A DNA stretch of 64,000 nt from positions 2,349,501 through 2,413,500 of the forward strand of contig NC_013889.1 in assembly GCF_000025545.1 (NCBI RefSeq), read 5' to 3'. The DNA comes from Thioalkalivibrio sp. K90mix. Lineage in GTDB: Bacteria; Pseudomonadota; Gammaproteobacteria; Ectothiorhodospirales; Ectothiorhodospiraceae. The translations under genes were made by a program, and so were the position numbers. Shown here piece by piece: positions 8,082-18,304 of the stretch; the stretch's first letter is position 1; each line of letters begins with the position of its first letter. The notes under the pieces were generated by a model that was not told where the DNA came from, did not search any database, and saw only the letters and a list, made by a program, of their open reading frames with translations.

Positions 8082-11000
8082 ATGCCGGTCTCGCCCTTTC
8101 GTCCCGCGACCGACACCTGGTTTGGCGAGGCCTTCGGGCAGGCGACCACCATCCAGTCCCGGGGCTGGCCCGCGATCCGGGCCGGCCGCCACTGCCTGCT
8201 GATCGCGCCCACCGGCAGCGGCAAGACGCTCGCCGCGTTCCTGAGTGCAATCGACCGCCTGACCGGCGAGCCGGCCCCGGAACCCCGCACCGGCTACTCG
8301 GTGCTCTACATCTCGCCGCTGAAGGCGCTGGCCACCGACATCGAGCGCAACCTGCGCGCCCCGCTGACCGGCATCACCCACACCGCCGCGCGCCTGGGTG
8401 AGCCGGCCCGCGAACCCGTGGTGCACATCCGCACCGGCGACACCCCGCAGGCCGAGCGCCGTGCCCAGGCGCGCGAACCCGGCGACATCCTGGTGACCAC
8501 GCCGGAGTCGCTCTACCTGCTGCTGGGCTCGAAGGCCGCGGAGAACCTCGAGTCCGTCCACACGGTCATCATCGACGAGGTGCACGCCCTGGCCGGGAAC
8601 AAGCGCGGCGCGCACCTGGCCCTGTCGCTGGAGCGCCTGGCCGAACGCTGCGACCAGGACCCGCAGCGCATCGGGCTGTCGGCCACCGTGCACCCGGTGG
8701 AGGTCGCGCGCGGCTTCCTCGGGGGCGACCGCGAGGTGGACGTGATCGACGCCGCGGAGCCCCCGCGCCTGGATCTGGAGATCCTCGCCCCCGAGGAACC
8801 GCCCGCCGAGCACGCACCCGCCACCACCGAGACACCGGAACCGGCAAGCCCCATCCCGTCCGGCTCCATTCTGGGCGCGGTCTACGGCCAGGGCACAGGG
8901 AAGCTCCCGGCGGCCGGTGGCGACCGCGCCGCACGCCTGGAGCCGCGGCTGATGGCCGCGATCCTGGAGCACCGCTCCACCATCGTGTTCGTCAACAGTC
9001 GCGGACTGTGCGAGCGCCTGGTCCAGCGCATCAACGAGGCCTGGCGCGAACAGCAGCCGGAGGATGCCGAACCGGTGGAGGACCTGGTCGCCGCCCACCA
9101 CGGCAGCGTGTCCCACGAGCGCCGCGCCGAGATCGAGGGCCGACTGAAGACCGGGCGCCTGCGCGGCATCGTCGCGACCAGCTCGCTGGAGCTGGGCATC
9201 GACATGGGCGCGGTGGACCTGGTGATCATGGTCGAGTCCCCCGGCGCCGTCGCCCGCGGGCTGCAGCGCGCCGGCCGTGCCGGGCATGGCGTGGGTCAGG
9301 TCTCGCGCTCGCTGCTGCTGCCGCGCTTTCGCGGCGACCTGCTCGAATGCGCGGTGATCGGCGAGCGCATGCAGGCCGGCGCACTGGAGCCAATCCATGC
9401 CCCGCACAACCCGCTGGACGTGCTCGCCCAGCAGCTCGTCGCGATGGTCTGCGAACGCCCGCGCACGGTGGACGAGCTGCACGCGCTGATCCGCCGCGCC
9501 GCGCCCTGGCGCGAGCTGTCGCGCGCGCTGCTCGAGGCCACGCTGGACATGCTCTCCGGCCATTACCCCAGCACCGACTTCGCCGACCTGCGCCCCTGGC
9601 TCGCCTGGGACCGCGCCCGCGACGCGCTGACCCCGCGCCGGGGGGCGGCGCTGGCCGCGCGCCTGAACGCCGGCACCATCCCCGACCGCGGCCTGTACGG
9701 CGTGCATGTCGGCGAGGGCGGCCCGCGCATCGGCGAGCTGGACGAGGAGATGGTGTTCGAGCTGAAGACCGGCGAGAACGTGACCCTCGGCGCCAGCACC
9801 TGGCATGTGGAGGCGATCACCCGCGACCGCGTGCTGGTCTCCCCCGCCCCCGGCGAGGTCGGCAAGCTGCCGTTCTGGCATGGCGACGGCCCCGGCCGCC
9901 CGATCCAGCTCGGCCAGGCCATCGGCGCCGCCACCGAGCGGCTGGCGCACATGGACCGCGCCGAACGCACGGCCTGGCTCAGGGAACACGCGCCACTGTC
10001 GGAGGCGGCGGTCGAGACCCTCTGCGACTACATCGACGAGCAGCGCGAGGCCACCGGGCAGCTACCCTCGGACCGGCGCATCGTGGTCGAGCGCTTCCGC
10101 GACGAGGTCGGCGACTGGCGCGTCTGCATCCTGACGCCGTTCGGCGCGCGCGTGCACGCCCCCTGGGCGCTGGCCCTGCAGGGCGCGCTGACCAGCACCT
10201 CCGGCTTCGAGGTGCAGGTGATGTACACCGACGACGGCATCGTCCTGCGCCTGGCCGACAGCGAAGACCTGCCTGAACTCGACAGCCTGTTCCCGGACCC
10301 GGAGGAGCTGGAGGAGGCCGTCACCCGCGAGCTGGGCCACTCCACCCTGTTCGCCAGCGCCTTCCGCGAGAACGCGGCACGGGCCCTGCTGCTGGTGCGC
10401 AACCGCCCGGGCCAGCGCACGCCGCTGTGGGCGCAGCGGCTGAAGTCGCAGCAGCTGCTGGCCTCGGTGCGCGAGTACGCGAGTTTTCCGGTGGTGCTGG
10501 AGACCTACCGCCAGGTGCTGGCCGACGTGTTCGACCTGGACGCCCTGCGCGAGATCCTGCGCGGCGTGCAGGAACGGCGCATCCGCGTGCACGAGGTGGA
10601 GACGCCGCAGGCCTCGCCGTTCGCGCGCAGCCTGGTGTTCGCCTATGTCGCGGCCTACATCTACGAGCAGGACGCGCCGATGGCCGAGCGCAAGGCCCAG
10701 GCGCTGACGCTGGACCGCGGCATGCTGGCCGAACTGCTGGGCCAGGCCGAGCTGCGCGAGCTGATCGACCCCGAGGCCCTGGCCGAGCTGGAGGCCGAGC
10801 TGGCGCACGCCACCGAGGCGACCCGGGTGCCGGACGCCGACGCCCTGCACGACCTGCTGCGCCGGCGCGGGGACCTGACGCCAGACGAGGTCGCAGCCGC
10901 CTGCGCCGAGGCGCCGGGGCCGTGGCTGGAACAGCTCGCGCGCTCCCTGCGCGCGGTGGAGGTGCGCATCGCCGGCGAGCCGCGCTGGATCGCGGCCGAG

Positions 11001-12602
11001 GACGCGGCGCTGTACCGTGATGCCCTCGGCGTGGTGCCCCCGCCCGGCCTGCCCGCCGCCTTCCTGGAACCGCCGCAGCACCCGCTGGAACAGCTGCTCC
11101 GCCGCTACGCCCGTACCCACGGTCCGTTCCGCAGCGAGGACCTGGGCGCACGCTATGGCCTCGCGCCGGGCGCACTGCTGCCGGCGCTCGAGAGCCTGGA
11201 GCGCGCCGGCGTGCTGCTGCGTGGCGAGATCCGCCCGCAGGGCACGGGCGAGGACTGGTGCGAACTGGACATCCTGCGCCGGCTGAAGCGCCGCACCCTG
11301 GCCCGCCTGCGCGACGAGGCGGCGGCGGTGGATGCCCGCGCACTGGGCCGCCTTCTGCCCGCCTGGCAGGGCCTGACCGAGCCCGGCCGCGGCGCCAGCG
11401 CCCTGCGCGACACGTTGACCCAACTGGAGGGCATCGCCCTGCCCTGGTCCGCCTGGATCGCCCACGTGCTGCCGATGCGGGTGCGCGACTTCTCGCTGGA
11501 TGCGCTGGACCGCATCACCGCCTCCGGGGAGTTCGTCTGGGTGGGTGCCGGCGCGCTGGGCCAGCGCGACGGGCGCATCCGCTTCCTGCGCCGCGAACAG
11601 GCGATGGTGCTGCTGGAGCCGGAGGCCGATGCCGCGGATACCCCGGCCAGCGACGACCCGCTGGCACAGGCGATCCTGGAGACCCTGGACCGGCGCGGCG
11701 CCTGCTTCTACATGGAGCTGGAGCGCGCGGCCCGCAGCGCACAGCCGGACGCCCGCCAGGACGCGATCGAGGCCGCGATCTGGGATCGGGTCTGGGCCGG
11801 GCAGATCACCAACGACACCTTCGCTCCGCTGCGCAGCCTGGGCCAGCGCAAGACCTCCGCCCGAGGTCGCCGACGCCCGGGCCAGGGCCTGGCCGGCGGG
11901 CGCTGGTCACGGGTCGCGGATCTGATCGACCCCGACGTGTCGCTGACCGAGCGCGCCCGCGAACAGGCCGAGAACCTGCTGGCGCGCTACGGCGTGGTCA
12001 GCCGCGAGATGGCCCGCGCCGAGGGCCTGCCCGGCGGCTTCGGGCGCGTGTATCCCGTCTACCGCGCGATGGAGGACGCCGGCAAGCTGCGGCGCGGCCA
12101 CTTCGTCGAGGGCCTGACCGGCGCGCAGTTCGCCCGCGCCGGCGCGGTGGATCGCCTGCGCGCGCTGGAACGCGCGGCCGACGACACCCCCGAACCGCAG
12201 TGGCTGGCCAGCGTCGACCCGGCCAACCCCTGGGGCCAGCTCCTGCCCTGGCCGCAGCCCCCGGAAGCGGCCGAGGGCCGCCTGCGCCGTGTCGCCGGGG
12301 CGCTGGTCGCGCTGGCCGGCGGCCAGCCGCTGCTCTATCTCGCCGCCTCGGGCCGCCAGCTGTTCGTCTGGGAGGCGATCCCCGGCATCGACACCGCGGA
12401 GGAACACGCCGCGCTGGTAACCGAGGCCATCCGCCAGCTCGCCGGGAGCCGCTGGCTGCCGAAGCGCCGCAGCATCACCATCGAGACCGTCAATGGCGAA
12501 CCCGCCCGCCAATCGCCGTTTGCCGCCGCCCTGCGCGCCGGCGGCGCCATGGGAGAGGTCCGCGGCCTGCGCCTGGAATCACCGGCGGGGCGGCATTATT
12601 GA
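8082..12602 (+). CDS. lhr: Lhr-type ATP-dependent DNA/RNA helicase (long form)
   Basis: 1506-aa superfamily 2 helicase, the length of long-form bacterial Lhr. The N-terminal core has Walker A (APTGSGKT near residue 45), motif II DEVH near 165 (IIDEVHALAGNKRG), SATV, and C-terminal RecA-lobe motifs TSSLELGIDMG and QRAGRAGHG. The winged-helix and Lhr-core region follows, then a long C-terminal extension typical of the long form. Lhr translocates 3' to 5' and is linked to DNA repair. ATG at 8082 gives the natural N-terminus. The stop codon (12600-12602) abuts a degenerate inverted repeat. Confidence 0.95.
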   Translation: MPVSPFRPATDTWFGEAFGQATTIQSRGWPAIRAGRHCLLIAPTGSGKTLAAFLSAIDRLTGEPAPEPRTGYSVLYISPLKALATDIERNLRAPLTGITHTAARLGEPAREPVVHIRTGDTPQAERRAQAREPGDILVTTPESLYLLLGSKAAENLESVHTVIIDEVHALAGNKRGAHLALSLERLAERCDQDPQRIGLSATVHPVEVARGFLGGDREVDVIDAAEPPRLDLEILAPEEPPAEHAPATTETPEPASPIPSGSILGAVYGQGTGKLPAAGGDRAARLEPRLMAAILEHRSTIVFVNSRGLCERLVQRINEAWREQQPEDAEPVEDLVAAHHGSVSHERRAEIEGRLKTGRLRGIVATSSLELGIDMGAVDLVIMVESPGAVARGLQRAGRAGHGVGQVSRSLLLPRFRGDLLECAVIGERMQAGALEPIHAPHNPLDVLAQQLVAMVCERPRTVDELHALIRRAAPWRELSRALLEATLDMLSGHYPSTDFADLRPWLAWDRARDALTPRRGAALAARLNAGTIPDRGLYGVHVGEGGPRIGELDEEMVFELKTGENVTLGASTWHVEAITRDRVLVSPAPGEVGKLPFWHGDGPGRPIQLGQAIGAATERLAHMDRAERTAWLREHAPLSEAAVETLCDYIDEQREATGQLPSDRRIVVERFRDEVGDWRVCILTPFGARVHAPWALALQGALTSTSGFEVQVMYTDDGIVLRLADSEDLPELDSLFPDPEELEEAVTRELGHSTLFASAFRENAARALLLVRNRPGQRTPLWAQRLKSQQLLASVREYASFPVVLETYRQVLADVFDLDALREILRGVQERRIRVHEVETPQASPFARSLVFAYVAAYIYEQDAPMAERKAQALTLDRGMLAELLGQAELRELIDPEALAELEAELAHATEATRVPDADALHDLLRRRGDLTPDEVAAACAEAPGPWLEQLARSLRAVEVRIAGEPRWIAAEDAALYRDALGVVPPPGLPAAFLEPPQHPLEQLLRRYARTHGPFRSEDLGARYGLAPGALLPALESLERAGVLLRGEIRPQGTGEDWCELDILRRLKRRTLARLRDEAAAVDARALGRLLPAWQGLTEPGRGASALRDTLTQLEGIALPWSAWIAHVLPMRVRDFSLDALDRITASGEFVWVGAGALGQRDGRIRFLRREQAMVLLEPEADAADTPASDDPLAQAILETLDRRGACFYMELERAARSAQPDARQDAIEAAIWDRVWAGQITNDTFAPLRSLGQRKTSARGRRRPGQGLAGGRWSRVADLIDPDVSLTERAREQAENLLARYGVVSREMARAEGLPGGFGRVYPVYRAMEDAGKLRRGHFVEGLTGAQFARAGAVDRLRALERAADDTPEPQWLASVDPANPWGQLLPWPQPPEAAEGRLRRVAGALVALAGGQPLLYLAASGRQLFVWEAIPGIDTAEEHAALVTEAIRQLAGSRWLPKRRSITIETVNGEPARQSPFAAALRAGGAMGEVRGLRLESPAGRHY

Positions 12603-12676
12603 TGCGATTCGCTGCGCTCATCGGCATCCTGCGGTGGCATGGTTGCAGGGTGCGCTGAGCCAAGCGAAACGCTCCG
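12601..12676. repeat. Degenerate copy of the 33-bp-arm inverted repeat; rest of intergenic region
   Basis: GATGCGATTCGCTGCGCTCA (12601-12620) and GGTGCGCTGAGCCAAGCGAAACGC around 12650-12673 (given here only as landmarks) resemble the two arms of the perfect inverted repeat at 62663-62752, in swapped order. It begins at the lhr stop codon. The remainder of the 279-bp gap to aroQ (12677-12881) holds no gene that I can support; it has a weak dyad, TGCACC (12817-12822) / GGTGCA (12833-12838). Confidence 0.55.
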
Positions 12677-12881
12677 CTAGCCCGGGTTCTCGGGGCTCGA
12701 TGCGGTTCCCCGGACGCATCGGCATCCAGCGGCCACGTGCTGCACGCGCCCGGACAAAAAACGCCTGTCTGGCTGGACACTCGCACCCCCGGTACGGCAG
12801 AATCCCGCTCATTCGATGCACCTTCCATTTTTGGTGCAATCGCGTCCATTCACGACAGGATCGCCGCCGATTCCGCCCACC

Positions 12882-13325
12882 ATGCCTTCTATCCTGCTGC
12901 TCAACGGCCCCAACCTGAACCTGCTGGGACAGCGGGAGCCGGAGCGGTACGGGCACCATACGCTGGCGGACATCGAGGCCGACCTGACGGCGCACGCCCA
13001 GGCCGCCGGGGAGACCCTGGCCTGCTTTCAGAGCAACCATGAAGGCGAGCTGATCGACCGCATCCATGCGGCACGCAGCGAGGGCGTACGCCGCATCCTG
13101 ATCAATCCGGGCGGCCTGACGCACACCAGCGTAAGCCTGCGCGACGCCCTGCTCGGCGTCGACATCCCGTTTTACGAGATTCACATCAGCAACATCCACG
13201 CGCGCGAGGCGTTTCGCCATACCTCGCGCCTGGCCGATGTCGCCGCCGGCACCCTGAGCGGGTTCGGCGTAATCGGCTACCGGATGGCGCTGGACGCGGC
13301 AATCGCGGCCCTCAAGGAGTCATAG
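12882..13325 (+). CDS. aroQ: 3-dehydroquinate dehydratase, type II
   Basis: 147-aa type II dehydroquinase, converting 3-dehydroquinate to 3-dehydroshikimate in the shikimate pathway. Family motifs: [20 protein letters not shown] with the catalytic tyrosine, [28 protein letters not shown], and [16 protein letters not shown] with the catalytic histidine. The ATG at 12882 is the natural start; the frame extends upstream without domain content. It sits directly before accB and accC, an arrangement common in gammaproteobacteria. Confidence 0.96.
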   Translation: MPSILLLNGPNLNLLGQREPERYGHHTLADIEADLTAHAQAAGETLACFQSNHEGELIDRIHAARSEGVRRILINPGGLTHTSVSLRDALLGVDIPFYEIHISNIHAREAFRHTSRLADVAAGTLSGFGVIGYRMALDAAIAALKES

Positions 13326-13332
13326 ACACCCC

Positions 13333-13776
13333 ATGGATATTCGCAAGGTCAAGAAACTGATCGATCTGCTCGACGAGAGCGGCATCCACGAGATCGAGAT
13401 CCACGAAGGCGAGGAGTCGGTGCGCATCACCCGCTCGCCGAGTGGCTCGGCCGTGGCCGCCGCCCCGGCAGCGATGCCCGCCCCGGCACCGGCCGCCGCC
13501 CCGGCGGGCGAGGCCGCGGCACCGGCGGCGCCGGAAGTGGATGGCCATCCGGTCACCGCACCGATGGTCGGCACCTTCTACCGCGCCCCGAGCCCCGGCG
13601 CGAAGCCCTTTGTCGAGGTCGGCCAGACGGTCGAGGTCGGCGAGACGCTGTGCATCATCGAGGCAATGAAGATGCTCAACCCCATCGAGGCGGACCAGGC
13701 CGGCACCATCCGCGACATCCTGGTCGAGAACGGCAACCCGGTGGAATACGGCCAGCCCCTGTTCATCATTGGCTGA
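13333..13776 (+). CDS. accB: Biotin carboxyl carrier protein of acetyl-CoA carboxylase
   Basis: 147-aa BCCP, carrying biotin between the carboxylase (AccC) and carboxyltransferase subunits in malonyl-CoA synthesis. The N-terminal domain ([16 protein letters not shown]) is followed by a Pro/Ala-rich flexible linker at about residues 38-72, then the biotinyl domain with the biotin-lysine motif EAMKM near residue 113. An AAGGAG sequence lies inside the end of aroQ. The window also carries bioB and bioF for the cofactor. Confidence 0.97.
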   Translation: MDIRKVKKLIDLLDESGIHEIEIHEGEESVRITRSPSGSAVAAAPAAMPAPAPAAAPAGEAAAPAAPEVDGHPVTAPMVGTFYRAPSPGAKPFVEVGQTVEVGETLCIIEAMKMLNPIEADQAGTIRDILVENGNPVEYGQPLFIIG

Positions 13777-13808
13777 CGCCCCCGACTTCGCTGCCTACAG
13801 GTCCGAGC

Positions 13809-15158
13809 ATGTTTGAAAAGATTCTGATCGCCAACCGCGGCGAGATCGCCCTGCGGGTCCTGCGTACCTGCCGCGAGATGGGCATCGCGACGGTCGCGGT
13901 GCACTCCAGCGCCGACCGCGACCTGAAGCACGTGCGCCTGGCCGACGAGTCGGTCTGCATTGGGCCGGCCGCCTCCGGCGAGAGTTATCTGAATATCCCC
14001 GCACTGATCGCCGCGGCCGAGGTCACCGATGCCGGCGCGATCCACCCCGGCTACGGCTTCCTGTCCGAGAACGCGGACTTCGCCGAACGCGTGGAGTCCT
14101 CGGGCTTTGCTTTCATCGGCCCGCGCGCCGAGACGATTCGCCTGATGGGCGACAAGGTCTCGGCCAAGCAGGCAATGCTGGATGCCGGCGTACCCTGCGT
14201 GCCCGGCTCCGGCGGCGCGCTGACCGACGACGCCGATGCCAACATGGCGCTGGCCCGCGAGATTGGCTACCCGGTCATCATCAAGGCCGCCGCGGGCGGT
14301 GGCGGCCGCGGCATGCGCGTGGTGCACACCGAGGGCGCGCTACTGCATTCGATCTCGCTAACCCGCAACGAGGCCCAGCAGGGGTTCGGCAACGACACCC
14401 TTTACATGGAGAAGTACCTCGAACACCCACGCCACGTGGAATTCCAGATCCTCTCCGACAGCCACGGCAACGCCATCTGCCTGGGCGAGCGCGACTGTTC
14501 GATGCAGCGCCGCCACCAGAAAGTGATCGAGGAGGCCCCGGCACCGGGTATCACCGACGAGCAGCGTCAGGCCATGAGCGAGCGGCTGGTCCGGGCCTGC
14601 CAGGAGATCGGCTACCGCGGTGCCGGGACCTTCGAATTCCTCTACGAAAACGGGGAGTTCTACTTCATCGAGATGAACACCCGGCTGCAGGTCGAGCACA
14701 CGGTGACCGAGCAGGTCACCGGCATCGACCTGGTGCGCGAGCAGATTCTCATCGCGGCGGGCGAACCGCTGTCCCTGACCCAGGATCAGGTGGAGATCCG
14801 CGGGCATGCGATCGAGTGCCGCATCAATGCCGAGAACCCGGCCACGTTCATCCCCAGCCCGGGCACCATCCAGCAGTATCACGCCCCGGGCGGGCTCGGC
14901 ATCCGCATGGATACCCACATCTACAATGGCTATGCGGTGCCCCCGTACTACGACTCGATGATCGGCAAGCTGATCGCCCACGGGTTTGACCGCAAGATCG
15001 CAATCGCCCGTATGCGCGGCGCGCTCGGCGAGATCGTGATCGACGGGATCGAGACCAACATCGCCCTGCACAGCGAGTTGATGAACGACGCGAACTTCCA
15101 GAACGGTGGGACCGACATCCACTACCTGGAAAAGAAGCTGAAGTCGCTGACCGGATGA
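13809..15158 (+). CDS. accC: Biotin carboxylase of acetyl-CoA carboxylase
   Basis: 449-aa ATP-grasp enzyme that carboxylates the biotin on AccB. Typical motifs: [20 protein letters not shown] at the N-terminus, glycine-rich loop [10 protein letters not shown], the HVEFQILSD strand, [12 protein letters not shown], and [17 protein letters not shown]. Length equals the E. coli enzyme. ATG at 13809 is 32 bp after accB. The stop overlaps the prmA start (ATGA), so translation is coupled. Confidence 0.97.
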   Translation: MFEKILIANRGEIALRVLRTCREMGIATVAVHSSADRDLKHVRLADESVCIGPAASGESYLNIPALIAAAEVTDAGAIHPGYGFLSENADFAERVESSGFAFIGPRAETIRLMGDKVSAKQAMLDAGVPCVPGSGGALTDDADANMALAREIGYPVIIKAAAGGGGRGMRVVHTEGALLHSISLTRNEAQQGFGNDTLYMEKYLEHPRHVEFQILSDSHGNAICLGERDCSMQRRHQKVIEEAPAPGITDEQRQAMSERLVRACQEIGYRGAGTFEFLYENGEFYFIEMNTRLQVEHTVTEQVTGIDLVREQILIAAGEPLSLTQDQVEIRGHAIECRINAENPATFIPSPGTIQQYHAPGGLGIRMDTHIYNGYAVPPYYDSMIGKLIAHGFDRKIAIARMRGALGEIVIDGIETNIALHSELMNDANFQNGGTDIHYLEKKLKSLTG

Positions 15159-16036
15159 GTCTCGCCGAACTGCAGTGCCAGATCGCCCCGGAGCAGGCCG
15201 AGCCCCTGGAGGATGCCCTGTTCGAACTCGGTGCCGTCAGCGTGGAGCTGCACGACGGCGCCGACGAGCCGCTGTTCGAGCCCCCGATTGGCACCCATCC
15301 GCTGTGGTCCAGCGTGTGCCTGAAGGCCGTGTTCGCCGACGCCACCCAGGCCGAGCTGGCCGCCGCGTCGCTGGAGCGCCACCAACCGGCGCCGGAGTCC
15401 ATCTCCGTGGTCGCGATCGAGGATCAGGACTGGGTGCGCGCGGGGCTCGACGGCCTGGGCGCCATCCATTGCGGGGGGCCGCTGTGGATCGTGCCCTCCT
15501 GGGAAAGCCCGCCCGACGTCGAGGATGGCGTGTTCGTGCATCTCGACCCGGGCCTGGCCTTTGGCACCGGCAATCACCCGACCACCGCGATGTGCCTGAA
15601 ATCGCTGGCGGCGAACCCGCCACGCGATCAGGAGGTGCTCGACTACGGCTGCGGCTCGGGCATCCTCGCGATCGCTGCGTTGAAGCTGGGGGCACGGCAT
15701 GCGGTGGGCACCGACATCGACCGCCAGGCCGTGCAGGCCACCTACAGCAATGCGGCGGCAAACGACATCTCCGAGGACCAGATCGAGGCTGGACTGACCG
15801 ATCACCCGGTACCCGATGCCGGCTTTGACCTCGTGATCGCCAACATCCTGGCCAAGCCTCTGATCGATCTCGCCCCGGAACTGGCCTGCGCGGCCCGCCC
15901 GGGGGCGCGCCTGCTGCTGGCCGGCCTGCTGGAGCGCCAGGCCGACGAGGTCATGGCGGCCTACGCGGACGCCTTCGACATCGGGATCGAGGACACCCGC
16001 GAGGGCTGGGCCCTGCTCAGCGGGCGCCGGCGCTAG
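15155..16036 (+). CDS. prmA: Ribosomal protein L11 methyltransferase
   Basis: 293-aa SAM-dependent methyltransferase that trimethylates ribosomal protein L11. An N-terminal substrate-recognition domain is followed by the Rossmann methyltransferase core with [16 protein letters not shown] loop [20 protein letters not shown]-type sequence near residue 165, and the NPPY-like NILAKPL motif. The start overlaps the accC stop. Confidence 0.95.
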   Translation: MSLAELQCQIAPEQAEPLEDALFELGAVSVELHDGADEPLFEPPIGTHPLWSSVCLKAVFADATQAELAAASLERHQPAPESISVVAIEDQDWVRAGLDGLGAIHCGGPLWIVPSWESPPDVEDGVFVHLDPGLAFGTGNHPTTAMCLKSLAANPPRDQEVLDYGCGSGILAIAALKLGARHAVGTDIDRQAVQATYSNAAANDISEDQIEAGLTDHPVPDAGFDLVIANILAKPLIDLAPELACAARPGARLLLAGLLERQADEVMAAYADAFDIGIEDTREGWALLSGRRR

Positions 16037-16114
16037 CGCATGAGCGCGCGCCCGGTCCGCGAGCATGTGCAAGGGTCCGTATTTCCCTGGTACGGCTGAC
16101 CGGAGCCCCGCACG

Positions 16115-16852
16115 ATGCTCGCCCGCTGTCCCCATTGTGGCGTTGCCCACACCCTGACCCGCGGCGAAGAGCTACGACTGGACCGGGCACATTGTGATGC
16201 CTGCGGTGCGGACTTTGCGCTGTTCGTGGCACTCGAGATCGGCGGCGCCGGCGAACGGGCAACCGGCCCCGGCATCTCGGCGGTACGCCACACTGCCTCC
16301 CTGGAGATCGAGCGCAGCCCCCGGCGCCAGGCACTGGAACTCGATATCGATACCCGCCCCGGGCAGACCACGGCATTTCCGGGACGACGCCCGGGGCGGA
16401 CCTTCGCCGCCTTTCTGGCCCTTCTGCTGCTCGCCCTCCTCGCCCTGCAGCTCCTGCTGGCGCCGCCGGTACCCCCGGGGACCTGGAGCGCACTGGACGC
16501 CGCTCGCGCGAGCCTCTGCGCCGCGCCCCGGGTCGAGGATCTCTGCCCGCGATGGGAACCTGAGCGCGAACCGGAACGCATCCGCGTCTCCTCCCCCGAC
16601 CTGCACCTCGCCAACGCGGGAGACCTGTCCATGCGCTTTGAGCTGGAAAGCCCGCTGCAACAGGCATGGCCGGTAATAGACGTTTGGCTGTCGGACCGAC
16701 TGGGGACACCCCGCGGCCACTGGCGACTCCATCCGGCGGACGGCCATGCCAACCTTCAGGCACCGATGGCGGCAGGTCACCGCTATGCGATCGAGATCGA
16801 ATTACCCGATACCGGGCCGCACATCACCGGGGCTCACATCACGCTGCACTGA
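16115..16852 (+). CDS. DUF3426 protein with N-terminal zinc ribbon
   Basis: 245-aa membrane protein. The first 35 residues hold a zinc-ribbon with two Cys pairs (CPHCG and CDACG), like the MJ0042-type finger. A single transmembrane helix lies at about residues 102-122 (FAAFLALLLLALLALQLLL), and a periplasmic DUF3426-type domain follows (LQQAWPVIDVWLSD). It lies between prmA and dusB, the usual location of this family in gammaproteobacteria. Function unknown; topology suggests a cytoplasmic finger with a periplasmic C-terminus. Confidence 0.85.
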   Translation: MLARCPHCGVAHTLTRGEELRLDRAHCDACGADFALFVALEIGGAGERATGPGISAVRHTASLEIERSPRRQALELDIDTRPGQTTAFPGRRPGRTFAAFLALLLLALLALQLLLAPPVPPGTWSALDAARASLCAAPRVEDLCPRWEPEREPERIRVSSPDLHLANAGDLSMRFELESPLQQAWPVIDVWLSDRLGTPRGHWRLHPADGHANLQAPMAAGHRYAIEIELPDTGPHITGAHITLH

Positions 16853-16912
16853 CCCCGCCCCACTCAACGCTGCTAGACTCTCGGGTTTTACCCTGCTGGT
16901 TCGAAATCCCGC

Positions 16913-17905
16913 ATGCAGCTCGGCCCCCACCATCTCCCCGACCCGCCCGTGTTCCTGGCCCCGATGGCCGGGGTCAGTGACCGGCCGTTGCGCCTGATCG
17001 CGCGGCGCCTGGGGGCCAGCGCGGCCGTCTCGGAGATGGTCACCTCGGACACGCGCCTGTGGGGCAGCGACAAGAGCCGGCACCGGCTGGACCACCGCCA
17101 GGAACCCCGCCCGCGCATCGTGCAACTGCTGGGAAACGAACCCGAACCGCTGGCCGAGGCCGCGCGCGAAAACGTACGCCGCGGGGCGGACGTGATCGAC
17201 CTGAACCTCGGCTGCCCCGCCAAGAAGGTCTGCAGCAAGGCCGCAGGCTCGGCCCTGCTGGGGGAGCCGGAGCGGGTACGCGAGCTGCTGACCGCACTGG
17301 TGGAAAGCGTCGAGGTCCCGGTCACGCTGAAGATGCGCCTGGGGCTGGATCGCGAGCGGGTCAACGCCGAGACCATCGCGGGCATCGCGCAGGATTGCGG
17401 GATCGCAATGCTGACGGTGCACGGGCGCACCCGCGCCGACGCCTACCGTGGCACGGCCGACTACGAGGCCATCGCGCGCGTGGTACGGGCCGTCTCCATC
17501 CCGGTGCTGGCCAACGGCGATGTGGTCGACATCGGCAGTGCGCGCCGGGCGCTCGCGATCAGCGGCGCGACCGGACTGATGATCGGGCGCGGGGCACAGG
17601 GGCGCCCCTGGCTCCCCGGCCAGATCCGCGCCAGCCTGGCCGGCGAGCCAGTGCCAGCCGACCCTGCATGGGATGCGCGTCTTGCGCTGATCGAGGAGCA
17701 TTTGCGGGCATTGCATGCGCAATACGGCGAAATGCAGGGCGTACGTATCGCACGCAAGCACCTGGGCTGGTATCTTCAGCACATGGGTCTCGGGGAGGAC
17801 CCAACCCGTGCGGCACGGGCTTCCCTTCTCGCCGCCACTACCGCTAGTGAACAGCTTGGGCGCTTGCGCGCCATTCTGTCAGGAATCACAAGCGAGGCTG
17901 CATGA
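16913..17905 (+). CDS. dusB: tRNA-dihydrouridine synthase B
   Basis: 330-aa FMN-dependent enzyme that reduces uridine to dihydrouridine in the tRNA D-loop. Motifs: FLAPMAGVSDRPLR, QLLGNEPEPLAEAA, DLNLGCPAKKVCSKAAGSAL with the catalytic cysteine, TVHGRTRADAYRG, and IPVLANGDVVD. The stop overlaps the fis start (ATGA), the conserved dusB-fis operon arrangement. Confidence 0.96.
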   Translation: MQLGPHHLPDPPVFLAPMAGVSDRPLRLIARRLGASAAVSEMVTSDTRLWGSDKSRHRLDHRQEPRPRIVQLLGNEPEPLAEAARENVRRGADVIDLNLGCPAKKVCSKAAGSALLGEPERVRELLTALVESVEVPVTLKMRLGLDRERVNAETIAGIAQDCGIAMLTVHGRTRADAYRGTADYEAIARVVRAVSIPVLANGDVVDIGSARRALAISGATGLMIGRGAQGRPWLPGQIRASLAGEPVPADPAWDARLALIEEHLRALHAQYGEMQGVRIARKHLGWYLQHMGLGEDPTRAARASLLAATTASEQLGRLRAILSGITSEAA

Positions 17906-18240
17906 GGATGGACGTACCCTCTTTCGAACAAGAACAAAGCGGGGAACCGGCATCATCGGGCAACCTCGCGTCGGGCTGCGTACTCGCCGAGTCGGTGCGC
18001 AATGCGCTGGACCAGTATTTCGAGACGCTGGACGGGCAGAGTAGCCACGACCTCTATGCGCTCGTAATGAACGAGGTCGAGCGCCCACTACTGGCCTGCG
18101 TGCTGGAGCGCTGCAACGGCAACCAGAGCCGGGCGGCGGCGCTTCTGGGGCTCAACCGCGCCACGCTGCGCAAGAAGCTGCGTGCCCATGGCCTAATCAG
18201 CGAGAACGGCCACGGGAACGGGAACGGCGCCCAGCGCTAA
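17902..18240 (+). CDS. fis: Fis family nucleoid-associated protein
   Basis: 112-aa Fis homologue, a DNA-bending regulator of rRNA promoters and recombination. The C-terminal helix-turn-helix is clear (ACVLERCNGNQSRAAALLGL followed by NRATLRKKL). The N-terminus is variable and somewhat longer than the 98-aa E. coli protein, with a Gly/Asn-rich tail. Translationally coupled to dusB. Confidence 0.94.
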   Translation: MRMDVPSFEQEQSGEPASSGNLASGCVLAESVRNALDQYFETLDGQSSHDLYALVMNEVERPLLACVLERCNGNQSRAAALLGLNRATLRKKLRAHGLISENGHGNGNGAQR

Positions 18241-18258
18241 CCCACCCCGCCGTACCCG

Positions 18259-18288
18259 GCACACGCCCGCCACCTGACGGGCGTGTGC
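18259..18288. terminator. Stem-loop between convergent fis and IMPase-family genes
   Basis: GCACACGCCCG pairs perfectly with CGGGCGTGTGC (11 bp) across an 8-nt loop, 18 bp after the fis stop and 16 bp before the end of the convergent gene. There is no T-tract on either side, so it may act as a bidirectional terminator or an mRNA 3' stabiliser. Confidence 0.6.
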
Positions 18289-18304
18289 GCAATCATCGAC
18301 CGAT

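Noticed and set aside
12817-12838. TGCACC / GGTGCA dyad upstream of aroQ as an NtrC site
   Set aside because: Half-sites are separated by 10 bases, not the 5 expected for NtrC, so the match is not convincing.
16880-16915. GGTTCGAAATCC resembling a tRNA T-loop near 16895
   Set aside because: No matching acceptor, D or anticodon stems surround it, so it is not a tRNA. No other tRNA or rRNA was found.
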